Below are positions 8,541 through 16,291 of a stretch of DNA of 64,000 bases, one piece after another. Both the position numbers and the translations under genes were made by a program. Source of the DNA: Sphingopyxis lindanitolerans (lineage in GTDB: Bacteria; Pseudomonadota; Alphaproteobacteria; Sphingomonadales; Sphingomonadaceae). The notes under the pieces were generated by a model. That model had not been told where the DNA came from, did not search any database, and worked only from the letters and a program-made list of their open reading frames with translations. Within the stretch, counting starts at the first letter, position 1; every line of letters begins with the position of its first letter. Where the stretch lies: positions 62,001 to 126,000 of the forward strand of contig NZ_PHFW01000004.1 of the NCBI RefSeq assembly GCF_002993885.1, written 5' to 3'.

Positions 8541-9187
8541 TGGGCGCGCCAGACCCCGGAACGCGCAATGGGCGCAGCGCCGAGGGCGGGGCGTTGATCG
8601 GCTATGCGCGGGTATCGACGCCCGAACAGGACATGAGCTTGCAGATCGACGCGCTAGAGAAGGCGGGTTGTGCCCGCATCTTCACGGACGTTGCAGGCGG
8701 TGCGAAGGCAGAGCGGGCCGGGCTGGCCGAGGCGCTGGCCTATCTTCGCCCGTCAGACACGCTTGTCGTGTGGAAGATCGACCGGCTAGGTCGCTCGCTT
8801 CCCCATCTGGTCGGGCTTGTCGAAAATCTGCGTGATCGGGGCATAGGCTTCCGATCGCTGACAGATGCCGGGATGGACACGACGACGCCCAGCGGCGCGT
8901 TGATCTTCCATATATTCGCCGCGTTGGCCGACTTTGAGCGGTCGCTTATCCGCGAGCGGACAAAGGCCGGATTGGAGGTCGCCGCCGCGCGCGGCCGAAA
9001 GGGCGGCCGTAGGTCGGTTGTCACGCCGGGAGTGCTGAAACGCGCGCGCGACATGATGGATAAGGGGTTGACGGTGCGGCAGGCCGCCGCCGCGCTCAAG
9101 ATCGGCAAGACGCCGCTCTATGAGGCGCTACGTGCAGCGGACGAGGCCGCAGGCAGCGGATCGGGGGGCGAAGAAAATGGCGTATGA
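8537..9187 (+). CDS. serine recombinase/resolvase, RP4 ParA-like
   Basis: Site-specific serine recombinase of 216 residues, likely resolving plasmid multimers. The catalytic domain begins IGYARVSTPEQD with the nucleophilic serine in RVST. DRLGRS and the long E helix (IFHIFAALADFERSLIRERT) follow. A C-terminal helix-turn-helix is seen in GLTVRQAAAALKIGKTPLYE. Start ATG 8537 overlaps the nuclease stop. Length and gene order match RP4 ParA (about 219 residues). The res site would be expected upstream of 7810, where IS6100 now lies. Confidence 0.85.
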   Translation: MMGAPDPGTRNGRSAEGGALIGYARVSTPEQDMSLQIDALEKAGCARIFTDVAGGAKAERAGLAEALAYLRPSDTLVVWKIDRLGRSLPHLVGLVENLRDRGIGFRSLTDAGMDTTTPSGALIFHIFAALADFERSLIRERTKAGLEVAAARGRKGGRRSVVTPGVLKRARDMMDKGLTVRQAAAALKIGKTPLYEALRAADEAAGSGSGGEENGV

Positions 9188-9455
9188 CGATTATCGGGAA
9201 GGCGACCGCTTTTCGGTGGACTTCCGCATGGCGGGCCAAATGAAAGGCTGTTGGCACCTGATAGGCGAAACTGCCTCGCTGGACGAGGCGTGCGCGATGT
9301 TCGACGGCATTGTTGCTTCCGATCGCGCGGAAGGTGCAACGCCGGGGGCACGCTGGCGCATGTGCCATATGCGTGGTTCGGAAATTCTCCGCGTTATTGA
9401 GGATACGACGCTTACGAGGGACGGTCTGGCGACGACGCCCGATGACGCTGACTGA
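9177..9455 (+). CDS. hypothetical protein
   Basis: A 92-residue, soluble-looking protein with no recognised domain. It is rich in aromatic and acidic residues (YDDYREGDRFSVDF, then MKGCWHLIGE). The start at ATG 9177 lies inside the end of the resolvase gene behind GGGGGGCGAAG, so it is probably co-transcribed with it. The IS110-type element begins about 100 bp after its stop. Confidence 0.6.
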   Translation: MAYDDYREGDRFSVDFRMAGQMKGCWHLIGETASLDEACAMFDGIVASDRAEGATPGARWRMCHMRGSEILRVIEDTTLTRDGLATTPDDAD

Positions 9456-9571
9456 TAGCGTGCGGCCCGTCCCTTTAGCGTAACGATTCATTGCTTTTCG
9501 AGGCACTTTCGGCCTATTCACGCACTACCTACGGAGACGTGGGCGGGGGCGTGGAAACCCTCTGATAATCG

Positions 9572-9952
9572 AGCCGGTCGAGCTTAACGACCGGGTGGCG
9601 GACGCGTATGTCCAGAAGCCACCCGGCTTTAAAGTCTCTAGCTGCTGCCCCCACGGTAGAGGGTATCCAGACTTTATATTGCTACGTCATGATCTTCTTC
9701 TCCGTCGATCATTGCAAGTCCACATCATCCATCCCGGAGTGCAACAGTCTCTTCGCGGTCGGGCGTTTGTCGTGGCCGTTGGGCCGATCGCCTGCCGCAG
9801 TATGGGCATTCACTAGCAAAGGGTGGAGCTTCAACAAGCGTCACGAGGTTGTCACCACCTCACCTTTAGACCCGAAGTCTCCGATCCCTCCGCCTCCCGG
9901 GAGGACTGTTTCGCCGCCATTGTGCGAGCGAACCTGGTGTGAACCTGCGCGC
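9572..9952 (-). ncRNA. candidate bridge-RNA region of the IS1111-type element
   Basis: About 380 bp of non-coding DNA downstream of the transposase and inside the inverted repeat. IS1111-type elements are known to carry their guide (bridge) RNA in this end. The region has runs of local complementarity (for example GAGGTTGTCACCACCTC around 9845-9861). I cannot fold it or define the RNA ends, so this is inference from position. Confidence 0.35.
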
Positions 9953-11116
9953 TCAGGCCGGCAGCCGGCTCTGCATCAGCGCCCGGTGCGCCGGCACGTC
10001 GGCCGCCTTGGCCATGAAGTGGGTGCCGTCACGCCACAGACTGAACATGATGATCGCCAGCTTCCGTGCCAGCGCGACCTTCGCCTTGTTGAAGCCGATC
10101 CGCTTGCTGAGCTTGAGGCCCCAGTCCTTGAGCGTGCTGAACGACCGGGTGTTCGACAGCATGACGGTCGCGGCGCCGACCAGATGCGTGCGGGTGAGCT
10201 GGTTGCCCATCTTGCTGATGCCGCCATGCGTCAGGCTCTCGCCCGACTGGTAGACGCGCGGGGTCAGGCCCAGATAGGCGGCCACATCGTCGACATGCCG
10301 GAAGCGCGTCGGGTCCTCGATCGCGCTGTAGAACGATACGGCGGTGATCGTGCCGACGCCGGGGATCTCCATGAACCGCCTGCAGACCGGGTTCGACGCG
10401 GCCAGCAGTTCCAGCTCGCGCTCGATGCGGTTGGCCTCGACGTAGAAGCCTTCGCACAGATCGAGCAGCGGCAGGACCCGTGGTCGCAGATCGACGCCTT
10501 CAGTGTCGGCGATGAGGCACATCTGGTCGATGGCGCGGCTGCGATAGCTCGCCGCGGTTTCGGTCCCACCCTCGATCCGTCCGCCGTAGACCCGCACCAG
10601 GCCGCGGATCATCGCCTCGGTCTCGCGTCGCTGTTTTACGAGGCGGTCGCGCATGGTGAGATAGGCCCTGATCTCGAAGCACAGGTTCGATTTGACATAG
10701 ACCTCGGTCAGATATTCCCGGCCCGTCCGCGTGATCTCGGCGATGCCGCGTGCGTCGTTCGTGTCGGTCTTGTTCCGCTTGACCGACAACACGCGATGCA
10801 CCTGGCGCGCATCGAGCACTACAACCTGGAAGCCCTGCGCACGCAGCTTGGTCGTCAGATGCGGCGTCAGCCCGCCGCTCTCAATGCCGATCAGCGTCAC
10901 ATGCGATTTGAAGTTCTTGCGCAGATAACGTCCGATCTCGGTGGCGCTGCTCTTCATCGAGACCTGGTGAACAATCGCGCCGTCACAATCGAGAACGCAG
11001 ACCGCCGTATTCTTGTAGCCGACATCCAGGCCAACCCAAAAGCGCGCCGCCGAAGGATCGGCCTCCGCTCGATCCATCGCCGCCAAATAGGACGGCACCA
11101 CGATCTTCTTCGACAT
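9953..11116 (-). CDS. IS110-family transposase
   Basis: DEDD recombinase of 387 residues. The N-terminal RuvC-like domain starts FWVGLDVGYKN (Asp31). Glu in LIGIESGG and the Asp pair in KTDTNDARG follow. The C-terminal Tnp_20-type domain has the IPGVGTITA helix-hairpin-helix, then AYLGLTPRVYQSGES with its conserved serine. ATG 11116 is chosen because the 136 codons upstream in this frame are antisense to other sequence and carry no family residues. The gene lies antisense to a long spurious plus-strand frame. Confidence 0.92.
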   Translation of the reverse strand: MSKKIVVPSYLAAMDRAEADPSAARFWVGLDVGYKNTAVCVLDCDGAIVHQVSMKSSATEIGRYLRKNFKSHVTLIGIESGGLTPHLTTKLRAQGFQVVVLDARQVHRVLSVKRNKTDTNDARGIAEITRTGREYLTEVYVKSNLCFEIRAYLTMRDRLVKQRRETEAMIRGLVRVYGGRIEGGTETAASYRSRAIDQMCLIADTEGVDLRPRVLPLLDLCEGFYVEANRIERELELLAASNPVCRRFMEIPGVGTITAVSFYSAIEDPTRFRHVDDVAAYLGLTPRVYQSGESLTHGGISKMGNQLTRTHLVGAATVMLSNTRSFSTLKDWGLKLSKRIGFNKAKVALARKLAIIMFSLWRDGTHFMAKAADVPAHRALMQSRLPA

Positions 11117-11242
11117 GACCGACTCCTTTCTTGCCAACATCTGGTCAACAAAGGATACCCTCGCGTCGAAGGCCGGGCAGCAGCTAAGCCACAAGCGTTC
11201 GCGCCTGACGATTATCAGGTTTCCAACACCCGGTTCCAAGCG

Positions 11243-11269
11243 GGCACGCCTCCAAAATGGGGGCGTGCC
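11243..11269. repeat. inverted repeat upstream of diguanylate cyclase gene
   Basis: GGCACGCCTCC (11243-11253) pairs with 11259-11269, with one mismatch and a 5-nt loop. It lies about 85 bp before the GGDEF gene. It could be an operator, or a terminator facing the insertion element. Confidence 0.45.
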
Positions 11270-11354
11270 GCTGGCTTTCCGGCCTACTCCCGACAGCACA
11301 GTTTCGGAAATGGCGCGAGATCGCTGCCATCGGTTTTGCTTGTTGGGGGGTTTA

Positions 11355-12491
11355 GTGACCAATTCGGAAAATTCTTCTGGCTCGATACTGCAATGGCTTG
11401 GCTTTCGCGGCGCGCGCGGGGGGCGCAGCGTGGACGGGAAACCGGCGTTCGCAAACGGCGCTGGCAATGTATTCCAGCAGGCGCGCCGCCATCTGCTCGA
11501 TGAAATCGCGGCCTTCCTGCTCACCTATGAGCTGGACGTGACGCCCAATAACCTTCTCACCGCGCACGGGGCCTTTTCCGGGTCCAATCCCGCCCTTGCG
11601 CGCAAGATCGCCCAGCATGTGACCGCTGGCCTAGCCGTGACACAGGAATGGCTGGACGAAATCACGGCGGCAGACGAGACGATCGACAAGCACGATGGCA
11701 TCCAGCACCTCATGGCGAGGTTGGAAACGACGCTCGAAAGTTTCTCGAAGAACGCCAACGACACGCGCAGCGCGACGGCCGACTATACCGACGAGCTGGA
11801 ACAGCATGTGGCCGAGCTGGATCAGGTTCAGGGAACGGGTCAAATCCTTTCCAGCCTAGCCGATTTGGCGAAGGCGATGCTTGAGCGAACCCGTAAGCTG
11901 GAAACCGACATGCGGCGCAGCGAGGAGGAGGCCAAGGCGCTTCGCCGTAGTCTGGAAAAAGCGCGGCGCGAGGCAGAGATTGACCACATGACCGGCCTTC
12001 CCAATCGGCGGGCTTTTGAGGCGGTCCTAGAGCGGGAGTATCGTGACGCCAGAGCGAGCTTTGACCCGCTGACCGTAGCTTTCTGCGATATAGATCATTT
12101 TAAGCGCATCAATGATACGCACGGCCATGATGCAGGCGATCGGGTCATTCGACTTATCGCGGAAATGCTCGCTACGATTTCGGACGATAATTGCCATGTA
12201 GCGCGGCACGGCGGAGAGGAGTTTGTTATGCTGTTCCGGGGCATCAGCCTGTCCGAAGCGCATAAGAAACTTGACGGCTTGCGGGAACAAATGGCCGAAC
12301 GTCGCTTACGAAACCGCAAGACCGATGAACCCTTGGGGCAAATCACCTTCTCCGCCGGTATCGCGGACGTGTTTGATTTTTCTGATCCAAGGGCGGCCCT
12401 CAAAGCGGCCGATGAAGCCCTTTACACCGCAAAGCAGGGCGGCCGAAACCAAGTGATTATCGCTCCCAAGGGAGGCGCGCAGGCTGCATGA
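11355..12491 (+). CDS. GGDEF-domain diguanylate cyclase
   Basis: Probable diguanylate cyclase making cyclic-di-GMP from two GTP. The N-terminal 200 residues are helical with a coiled-coil stretch (about 165-215) and no membrane span, so it is cytoplasmic. The GGDEF domain follows: DHMTGLPNRRAFE, FCDIDHFKRINDTHGH, the active-site loop RHGGEEF, and DEALYTAKQGGRN near the end. No RxxD inhibitory site is seen before the loop. I chose GTG 11355 behind GGGGGG; the longer frame to 11115 runs into insertion-element DNA. Its last codons overlap the next gene (ATGA), indicating a two-gene operon. Confidence 0.82.
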   Translation: MTNSENSSGSILQWLGFRGARGGRSVDGKPAFANGAGNVFQQARRHLLDEIAAFLLTYELDVTPNNLLTAHGAFSGSNPALARKIAQHVTAGLAVTQEWLDEITAADETIDKHDGIQHLMARLETTLESFSKNANDTRSATADYTDELEQHVAELDQVQGTGQILSSLADLAKAMLERTRKLETDMRRSEEEAKALRRSLEKARREAEIDHMTGLPNRRAFEAVLEREYRDARASFDPLTVAFCDIDHFKRINDTHGHDAGDRVIRLIAEMLATISDDNCHVARHGGEEFVMLFRGISLSEAHKKLDGLREQMAERRLRNRKTDEPLGQITFSAGIADVFDFSDPRAALKAADEALYTAKQGGRNQVIIAPKGGAQAA

Positions 12492-13150
12492 ACGAGGGGA
12501 CGCCAGATGAAGACGTATTTCCCGGCGCGAAGCTCTCCGATCCGGCAATGGTGCGGGCGATGGGCGGGGCGCTGGCGGTCCTCGCCGGATTGCTGGAAGG
12601 GAAAGGCGTCGCATCGGTGGAGGAAACCTCCAACGTGCTGGGGATTTACGCTGTCATCACCGGGGAAACCGCACCCGATGAAGGTTTGATCCTCGCTTGT
12701 TGGGCAGGGATTTTGCGTGATGCGGCACAGGAGAAGACCAAAAAAGAACGGGGAGCCGAGAAAATGGGTGTAGGATCGGGCAGCGCGGCCGTGCTGGTTG
12801 TGGAGGATGAACCCCTAGTCAGGACGATGGCGGCCGACATTCTCATGGACGCGGGCTATCGCGTCTTTGAGGCGTGCGAGGCGGCCGATGCTCTGGCGAT
12901 CCTTGACGGCCGCGATGATATTGGCGCGGTGTTCACCGATATTGAAATGCCCGGAATGACCGGCCTCGCCTTGGCCGCTGCCGTCCGCGACCGATGGCCA
13001 TCCATGCCGGTCCTCGTTACCTCTGGCCGCGTGCGACCAGGTGCAGGCGAATTGCCGAACGGAGCTGCCTATATCGCCAAGCCCTACATGCCCGGTGAAT
13101 TGGTCGCCACGCTCGGCAAGATGCTCCCTCCCCCCGATTCCGGCGATTAG
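12488..13150 (+). CDS. response regulator receiver protein with N-terminal extension
   Basis: A 220-residue protein. Residues 100-215 are a CheY-like receiver: VLVVEDEP at the start, phospho-acceptor Asp151 in FTDIEMPGMTG, Thr/Ser178-179 and Lys198 in IAKPYMPGEL. No output domain follows. The first 92 residues form an unrecognised helical segment; an in-frame ATG at 12764 could give a receiver-only product. It is coupled to the diguanylate cyclase gene, so phosphorylation may control that enzyme. No histidine kinase is in the window. Confidence 0.8.
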   Translation: MNEGTPDEDVFPGAKLSDPAMVRAMGGALAVLAGLLEGKGVASVEETSNVLGIYAVITGETAPDEGLILACWAGILRDAAQEKTKKERGAEKMGVGSGSAAVLVVEDEPLVRTMAADILMDAGYRVFEACEAADALAILDGRDDIGAVFTDIEMPGMTGLALAAAVRDRWPSMPVLVTSGRVRPGAGELPNGAAYIAKPYMPGELVATLGKMLPPPDSGD

Positions 13151-13503
13151 TGTTCCGTCAGGCTGAATGAGCCGCGAACAAGGGCAAGCCCATCGGAAAG
13201 CCGTTCGGCCGCCTCCTTCTGCTCGATGCCAAGTCGCTTGGCGATTTGCTCGATCGAAAGCCCATTCTGCCGATGCAGGAACAAGGCGCGATCGGTCAAA
13301 TGCGGCAATTCTTCAACACAATCCCAAAATTCATCTTCGGGAAATGTCATGCGCGGTGACGCCATGCACGTATCTATTGATTGTTGCAGATAACAATCTG
13401 CGGCTGAATCATCGACCTCAACGAGTATCGCAAGAGCTTTTTCCATGAACTCTAGGGCAACCGCTTTCTGTTGCTCTCGATAGATATTGGAAGAATCAAC
13501 CAT
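13147..13503 (-). CDS. small sigma-region-4-like regulator
   Basis: A 118-residue protein whose C-terminal half, LPHLTDRALFLHRQNGLS followed by IEQIAKRLGIEQKEAAERL, is like region 4 of ECF sigma factors (a helix-turn-helix that normally contacts the -35 element). Region 2 is absent, so it is not a complete sigma factor; an anti-sigma-like or transcription-modulating role is possible. Its stop overlaps the stop of the converging response regulator gene by three bases. An AGGAGG ribosome binding site precedes the ATG. Confidence 0.62.
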   Translation of the reverse strand: MVDSSNIYREQQKAVALEFMEKALAILVEVDDSAADCYLQQSIDTCMASPRMTFPEDEFWDCVEELPHLTDRALFLHRQNGLSIEQIAKRLGIEQKEAAERLSDGLALVRGSFSLTEH

Positions 13504-13669
13504 AGCCTAGTCCTCCTTTCGGTCGCTGTAGGGAGGACGATGACTCAACAATAGGGAAATTGCACGCGCAACTAGGGCCAGATTGAGCAGTAATTTTATT
13601 ACAACGGCAAGCAGCCCTCGCCTGCCCGGACAGGGGCGGCGCGTGGCATCGGCTAGATTGTTTGTTGGT

Positions 13670-13709
13670 CTTCCGACGATGGCTAGTCCTTGCGGGCCAT
13701 CGTCGGAAG
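13670..13709. repeat. perfect 14-bp inverted repeat
   Basis: CTTCCGACGATGGC (13670-13683) and its exact complement (13696-13709) around a 12-nt loop, in a 420-bp region (13504-13924) with no convincing gene. It may be a terminator or a protein-binding site; there is no T tract. Confidence 0.6.
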
Positions 13710-13863
13710 TGGACGGCCGCACAAATTGGGGGGCGTGGGCCGCGCCGGGCCTCTAGCATAAAATTACGGCCCTGCATCCCCGGCGTTGATACATTCGTCG
13801 CGCAGGGCGCTCGATTGAGCCGCCCCGATCGCGGTCGCCTCAATCGGCATAGCGAGCTGGCAA

Positions 13864-13915
13864 TATGCACATACGCGCATAATTTCCGCTTGCGGGCTAT
13901 GTATATTTGTGCATA
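13864..13915 (+). promoter_or_regulatory. operator-like inverted repeat before the higBA-like pair
   Basis: TATGCACA (13864-13871) and TGTGCATA (13908-13915) are exact complements 36 bp apart in an AT-rich stretch ending ten bases before the toxin start. Toxin-antitoxin operons are usually autorepressed at such sites. Assignment by position only. Confidence 0.5.
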
Positions 13916-13924
13916 ATAGCCGCG

Positions 13925-14299
13925 ATGGATACGGAACGGCCGGTTCGATGGGTGGCATCGTCAAAGCGCGATTTTCGGGAGTTCCCGGACGATGTGCAGG
14001 ACGTAATGGGCTATGCCCTGCACCTTGCGCAGCAAGGCGGGCAGCACGCCAGCACTAAGCCGTTGAAGGGCTTTGGCGGCGCTGGCGTGGTCGAGATCAT
14101 AGACGACCACCAAGGCGATACGTTCCGCACGGTCTATACGGTCAAATTCGCGGAGGCGGTCTATGTCCTGCACGCCTTCCAGAAGAAATCCAAGCAGGGC
14201 AAGGCCACGCCGCAGGCCGATATGGATTTGATCCGAACGCGGCTGAAATCCGCCGAGGAGCATCACCGGCAACACCAGACCCCGCGAGGCACAGCATGA
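13925..14299 (+). CDS. HigB/RelE-like toxin (Gp49 family)
   Basis: Probable mRNA-cleaving toxin of 124 residues in the phage Gp49-like HigB family. Typical elements are VASSKRDFREFPDDVQ, MGYALHLAQQGG, KPLKGFGGAGVVEI and the central FRTVYTVKFAEAVYVLHAFQKKSKQG. The basic and aromatic residues of this last part form the RNase surface in relatives. Start ATG 13925. The stop overlaps the antitoxin start (ATGA), with toxin first as in higBA. Confidence 0.85.
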   Translation: MDTERPVRWVASSKRDFREFPDDVQDVMGYALHLAQQGGQHASTKPLKGFGGAGVVEIIDDHQGDTFRTVYTVKFAEAVYVLHAFQKKSKQGKATPQADMDLIRTRLKSAEEHHRQHQTPRGTA

Positions 14300-14622
14300 G
14301 CGCACAGGACGAAATCATTGAGGAAGGCAGCGGCAATGTCTTTGCCGATCTAGGCTTTGCCGACCCCGACACCCACCTTTTGAAAGCCCAGCTCGTTACC
14401 CGTGTAGCCGAGGCCATGCAGGAACGTAAATTGACGCAGATCGCCGCCGCCAAGGTTACGGGATCTACCCAACCGGAATTGTCGCGCATCCTGCGAGGCC
14501 AGTTCCGCAGCGTCTCGGTTGAGCGGCTTCTGGCCATGCTCACCCGGCTTGGCTGTAAGGTCGATATTGTCGTGCGTCCGCAGGGGCGGACCACTGAATC
14601 GGCCGTGATCCACTTCGCCTAA
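14296..14622 (+). CDS. HigA-like antitoxin, XRE helix-turn-helix
   Basis: A 108-residue partner of the upstream toxin. The DNA-binding helix-turn-helix is at about 50-85 (LTQIAAAKVTGSTQPELSRI then LRGQFRSVSVERLLAML). It should neutralise the toxin and repress the operon. The stop overlaps the start of the next gene (TAATG), so downstream genes may be co-transcribed. Confidence 0.86.
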   Translation: MSAQDEIIEEGSGNVFADLGFADPDTHLLKAQLVTRVAEAMQERKLTQIAAAKVTGSTQPELSRILRGQFRSVSVERLLAMLTRLGCKVDIVVRPQGRTTESAVIHFA

Positions 14623-14864
14623 TGTGCGATGATTTCGCGCAAGCCCGGCTCGATATGTTCGAGGCCGGGCTATTCGGCCAAGGGCCTGCCTTCTGGCGCT
14701 GGATCGAAACCGACGCGGCGCAACCCTATCTTGCCGCGTTCGCCGCCGATCGACGGCCGCTCGAACCCGGCGAACCCTTCGCCATCGACCTAGCGGCCGA
14801 CGACTTGCTTGCCCCCGATCGCCTCGCCCAGCTCGCCCTACAGATCGAGGCCGACCATGCTTGA
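14622..14864 (+). CDS. hypothetical protein
   Basis: An 80-residue acidic protein (many Asp, Glu, Ala; several Trp/Phe) with no recognised domain. It overlaps both the antitoxin gene and the next gene by a few bases, consistent with translation in one operon. Confidence 0.5.
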   Translation: MCDDFAQARLDMFEAGLFGQGPAFWRWIETDAAQPYLAAFAADRRPLEPGEPFAIDLAADDLLAPDRLAQLALQIEADHA

Positions 14865-15156
14865 TCCCAATCCGTCCATAGCTGACCTTGACGCAATGCT
14901 AGATCGCCACCGCAATGACGATGCGGCTATGGAAAAGATCATTCGCGGGTATCTCCGCTGCGCGATCTACAGCTATCAGAAACATTGCGTCAGGCGCGCC
15001 TTGCGCCACATCGGCAAGGACGATTGGAGTTTCAAAGAGGAAGACGTTGCCGCCTTGCGGGCCGAAGGCGCGAAATCCATTTCGGACTTTCGAGACTGGC
15101 TCATTGAGGAGCTGGCCGGGATGGGAATCAGCGCCCACACCGGCTTGCCGAATTGA
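14857..15156 (+). CDS. hypothetical protein
   Basis: A 99-residue, mostly helical charged protein with a central YLRCAIYSYQKHCVRRALRH and a C-terminal DFRDWLIEELAGMG. No family recognised. It overlaps the preceding gene by eight bases and converges on trbN. Confidence 0.55.
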   Translation: MLDPNPSIADLDAMLDRHRNDDAAMEKIIRGYLRCAIYSYQKHCVRRALRHIGKDDWSFKEEDVAALRAEGAKSISDFRDWLIEELAGMGISAHTGLPN

Positions 15157-15176
15157 GCGCCTAGCGCGCCGTCGCT

Positions 15177-16289
15177 TCAATTGCTGGCGGTGATTGTGCG
15201 CGGAATAAATCGCGGGTCCGCCGTGGGATCGGTAGGCGAAGGATGCAGCATGTCGCGCCGGAAATTGACCGCAACGGAAATAGGCGCGGCGTTCGGCCGA
15301 GCCGCCATGATGCGGGCTTGTGGAGCTGGCGCAGCCTCATAGCTGGCCATCGGCTGCACGGCCGCCGAGGTTAGACCCCCTACCCCGCGTTCCGCTCTGG
15401 CGACGACAATTTGAGCGCGATCGAGCGGCCGAGTCTGATCGCCGGTATAGAACGCCAGATGCCAATGATCGGCATGGCCCCGGTCCCCCGGCCCCAGCAG
15501 CTCCGCCACGCGAATACCATGTTGCGCCATCACGGCGCGGATTTGCTCGCGCGTGATCGTGTGCAGCCCGGCACGCGGCACGAAATCGACCGCCTGCCCA
15601 TATTTGTGAAAGCTGTTGGCGGCCCCGTAATTGGCTTCCAGCGCCCGCCACGTATCGGTTATGCGAGCATTGAACGCAGCGGCCAAGATCGAGGCGACAT
15701 AGCCCGCCGAGGCGTCGGCGCTGCCTTGGGGCTGGACGATCGCCGGTTGCGCCGCGAGCTGGCCCCCGCCCGTCGCGTCGGCCGCCGTGATCGTGAGCGG
15801 GATCGAGGCCGATCGCGCAGCAGGAGCGCCGCCGCTTACCGGGATGCCGTTCACGCTGTAGGTATTATAGCGCGAGGAAAGCCACGCCTCCCAGCGCGCA
15901 CCTTTCGCCATAATCAGCGCCCGATAGCGGGCATTATGGACCGGCGTTCGGGAATGATAATTGGCAACCCGCGTCCACAGGTCGCCCTTGTCATCCCGGA
16001 TATGGTTTCTGATACGCCATGCAGCGAGGTTGTAGGGATAGCACCCCGCCGCAAGCACATATTCGGGCCGGATACCGTAGCGTGCCAGCGATTGAATATA
16101 GCTGGAATTGAGCTGCATCGAGCCAAGATCGGCGGTGTTATTGGTGTTCTGGACGCGCGCGCCGGGCCGACCGTTCTCTTGTTCCGCGACCGCCAGCATG
16201 ACGTTCGCCGGAATGTTATAGCGCAGCGCCGCCGCGATCGAGCATTGCACCCGTTCTTCTATGACAACCGGAGGCAGATCAGCGGCCAT
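15177..16289 (-). CDS. trbN: TrbN/VirB1-like lytic transglycosylase fused to an M15-like peptidase domain
   Basis: Likely opens peptidoglycan for assembly of the conjugation channel. The first 150 residues are an SLT-type lytic transglycosylase: VMLAVAEQENGRPG contains the catalytic Glu, followed by LGSMQLNSSYI and the AAWRIRNH region. The second half (about 205-300) contains SFHKYGQAVDF and HADHWHLAFY. Its His/Asp and His-x-His pattern is that of zinc D,D-carboxypeptidases of the M15 type. RP4 TrbN has only the transglycosylase, so the fusion is unusual. No clear signal peptide is seen. Start ATG 16289 lies two bases after the trbL stop; this is the last gene of the trb operon. Confidence 0.82.
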   Translation of the reverse strand: MAADLPPVVIEERVQCSIAAALRYNIPANVMLAVAEQENGRPGARVQNTNNTADLGSMQLNSSYIQSLARYGIRPEYVLAAGCYPYNLAAWRIRNHIRDDKGDLWTRVANYHSRTPVHNARYRALIMAKGARWEAWLSSRYNTYSVNGIPVSGGAPAARSASIPLTITAADATGGGQLAAQPAIVQPQGSADASAGYVASILAAAFNARITDTWRALEANYGAANSFHKYGQAVDFVPRAGLHTITREQIRAVMAQHGIRVAELLGPGDRGHADHWHLAFYTGDQTRPLDRAQIVVARAERGVGGLTSAAVQPMASYEAAPAPQARIMAARPNAAPISVAVNFRRDMLHPSPTDPTADPRFIPRTITASN

Positions 16290-16291
16290 GA

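Larger units (their letters stand above)
9552..11225 (-). mobile_element. IS110/IS1111-family insertion element
   Basis: About 1.67 kb between imperfect inverted repeats: TGGAAACCCTCTGATAATCG at 9552-9571 and, inverted, TGGAAACCTGATAATCGT at 11208-11225 (a 3-nt difference in the middle). Such subterminal inverted repeats are typical of the IS1111 branch of the IS110 family. It encodes one transposase on the minus strand and has a long non-coding stretch after it. True ends are probably a few bases outside the repeats. It separates the 9177-9455 gene from the diguanylate cyclase gene. Confidence 0.75.

Noticed and set aside
9608..11503. 631-codon plus-strand frame across the insertion element
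   Set aside because: Antisense to the IS110 transposase, whose catalytic motifs are intact; no protein-like features of its own.
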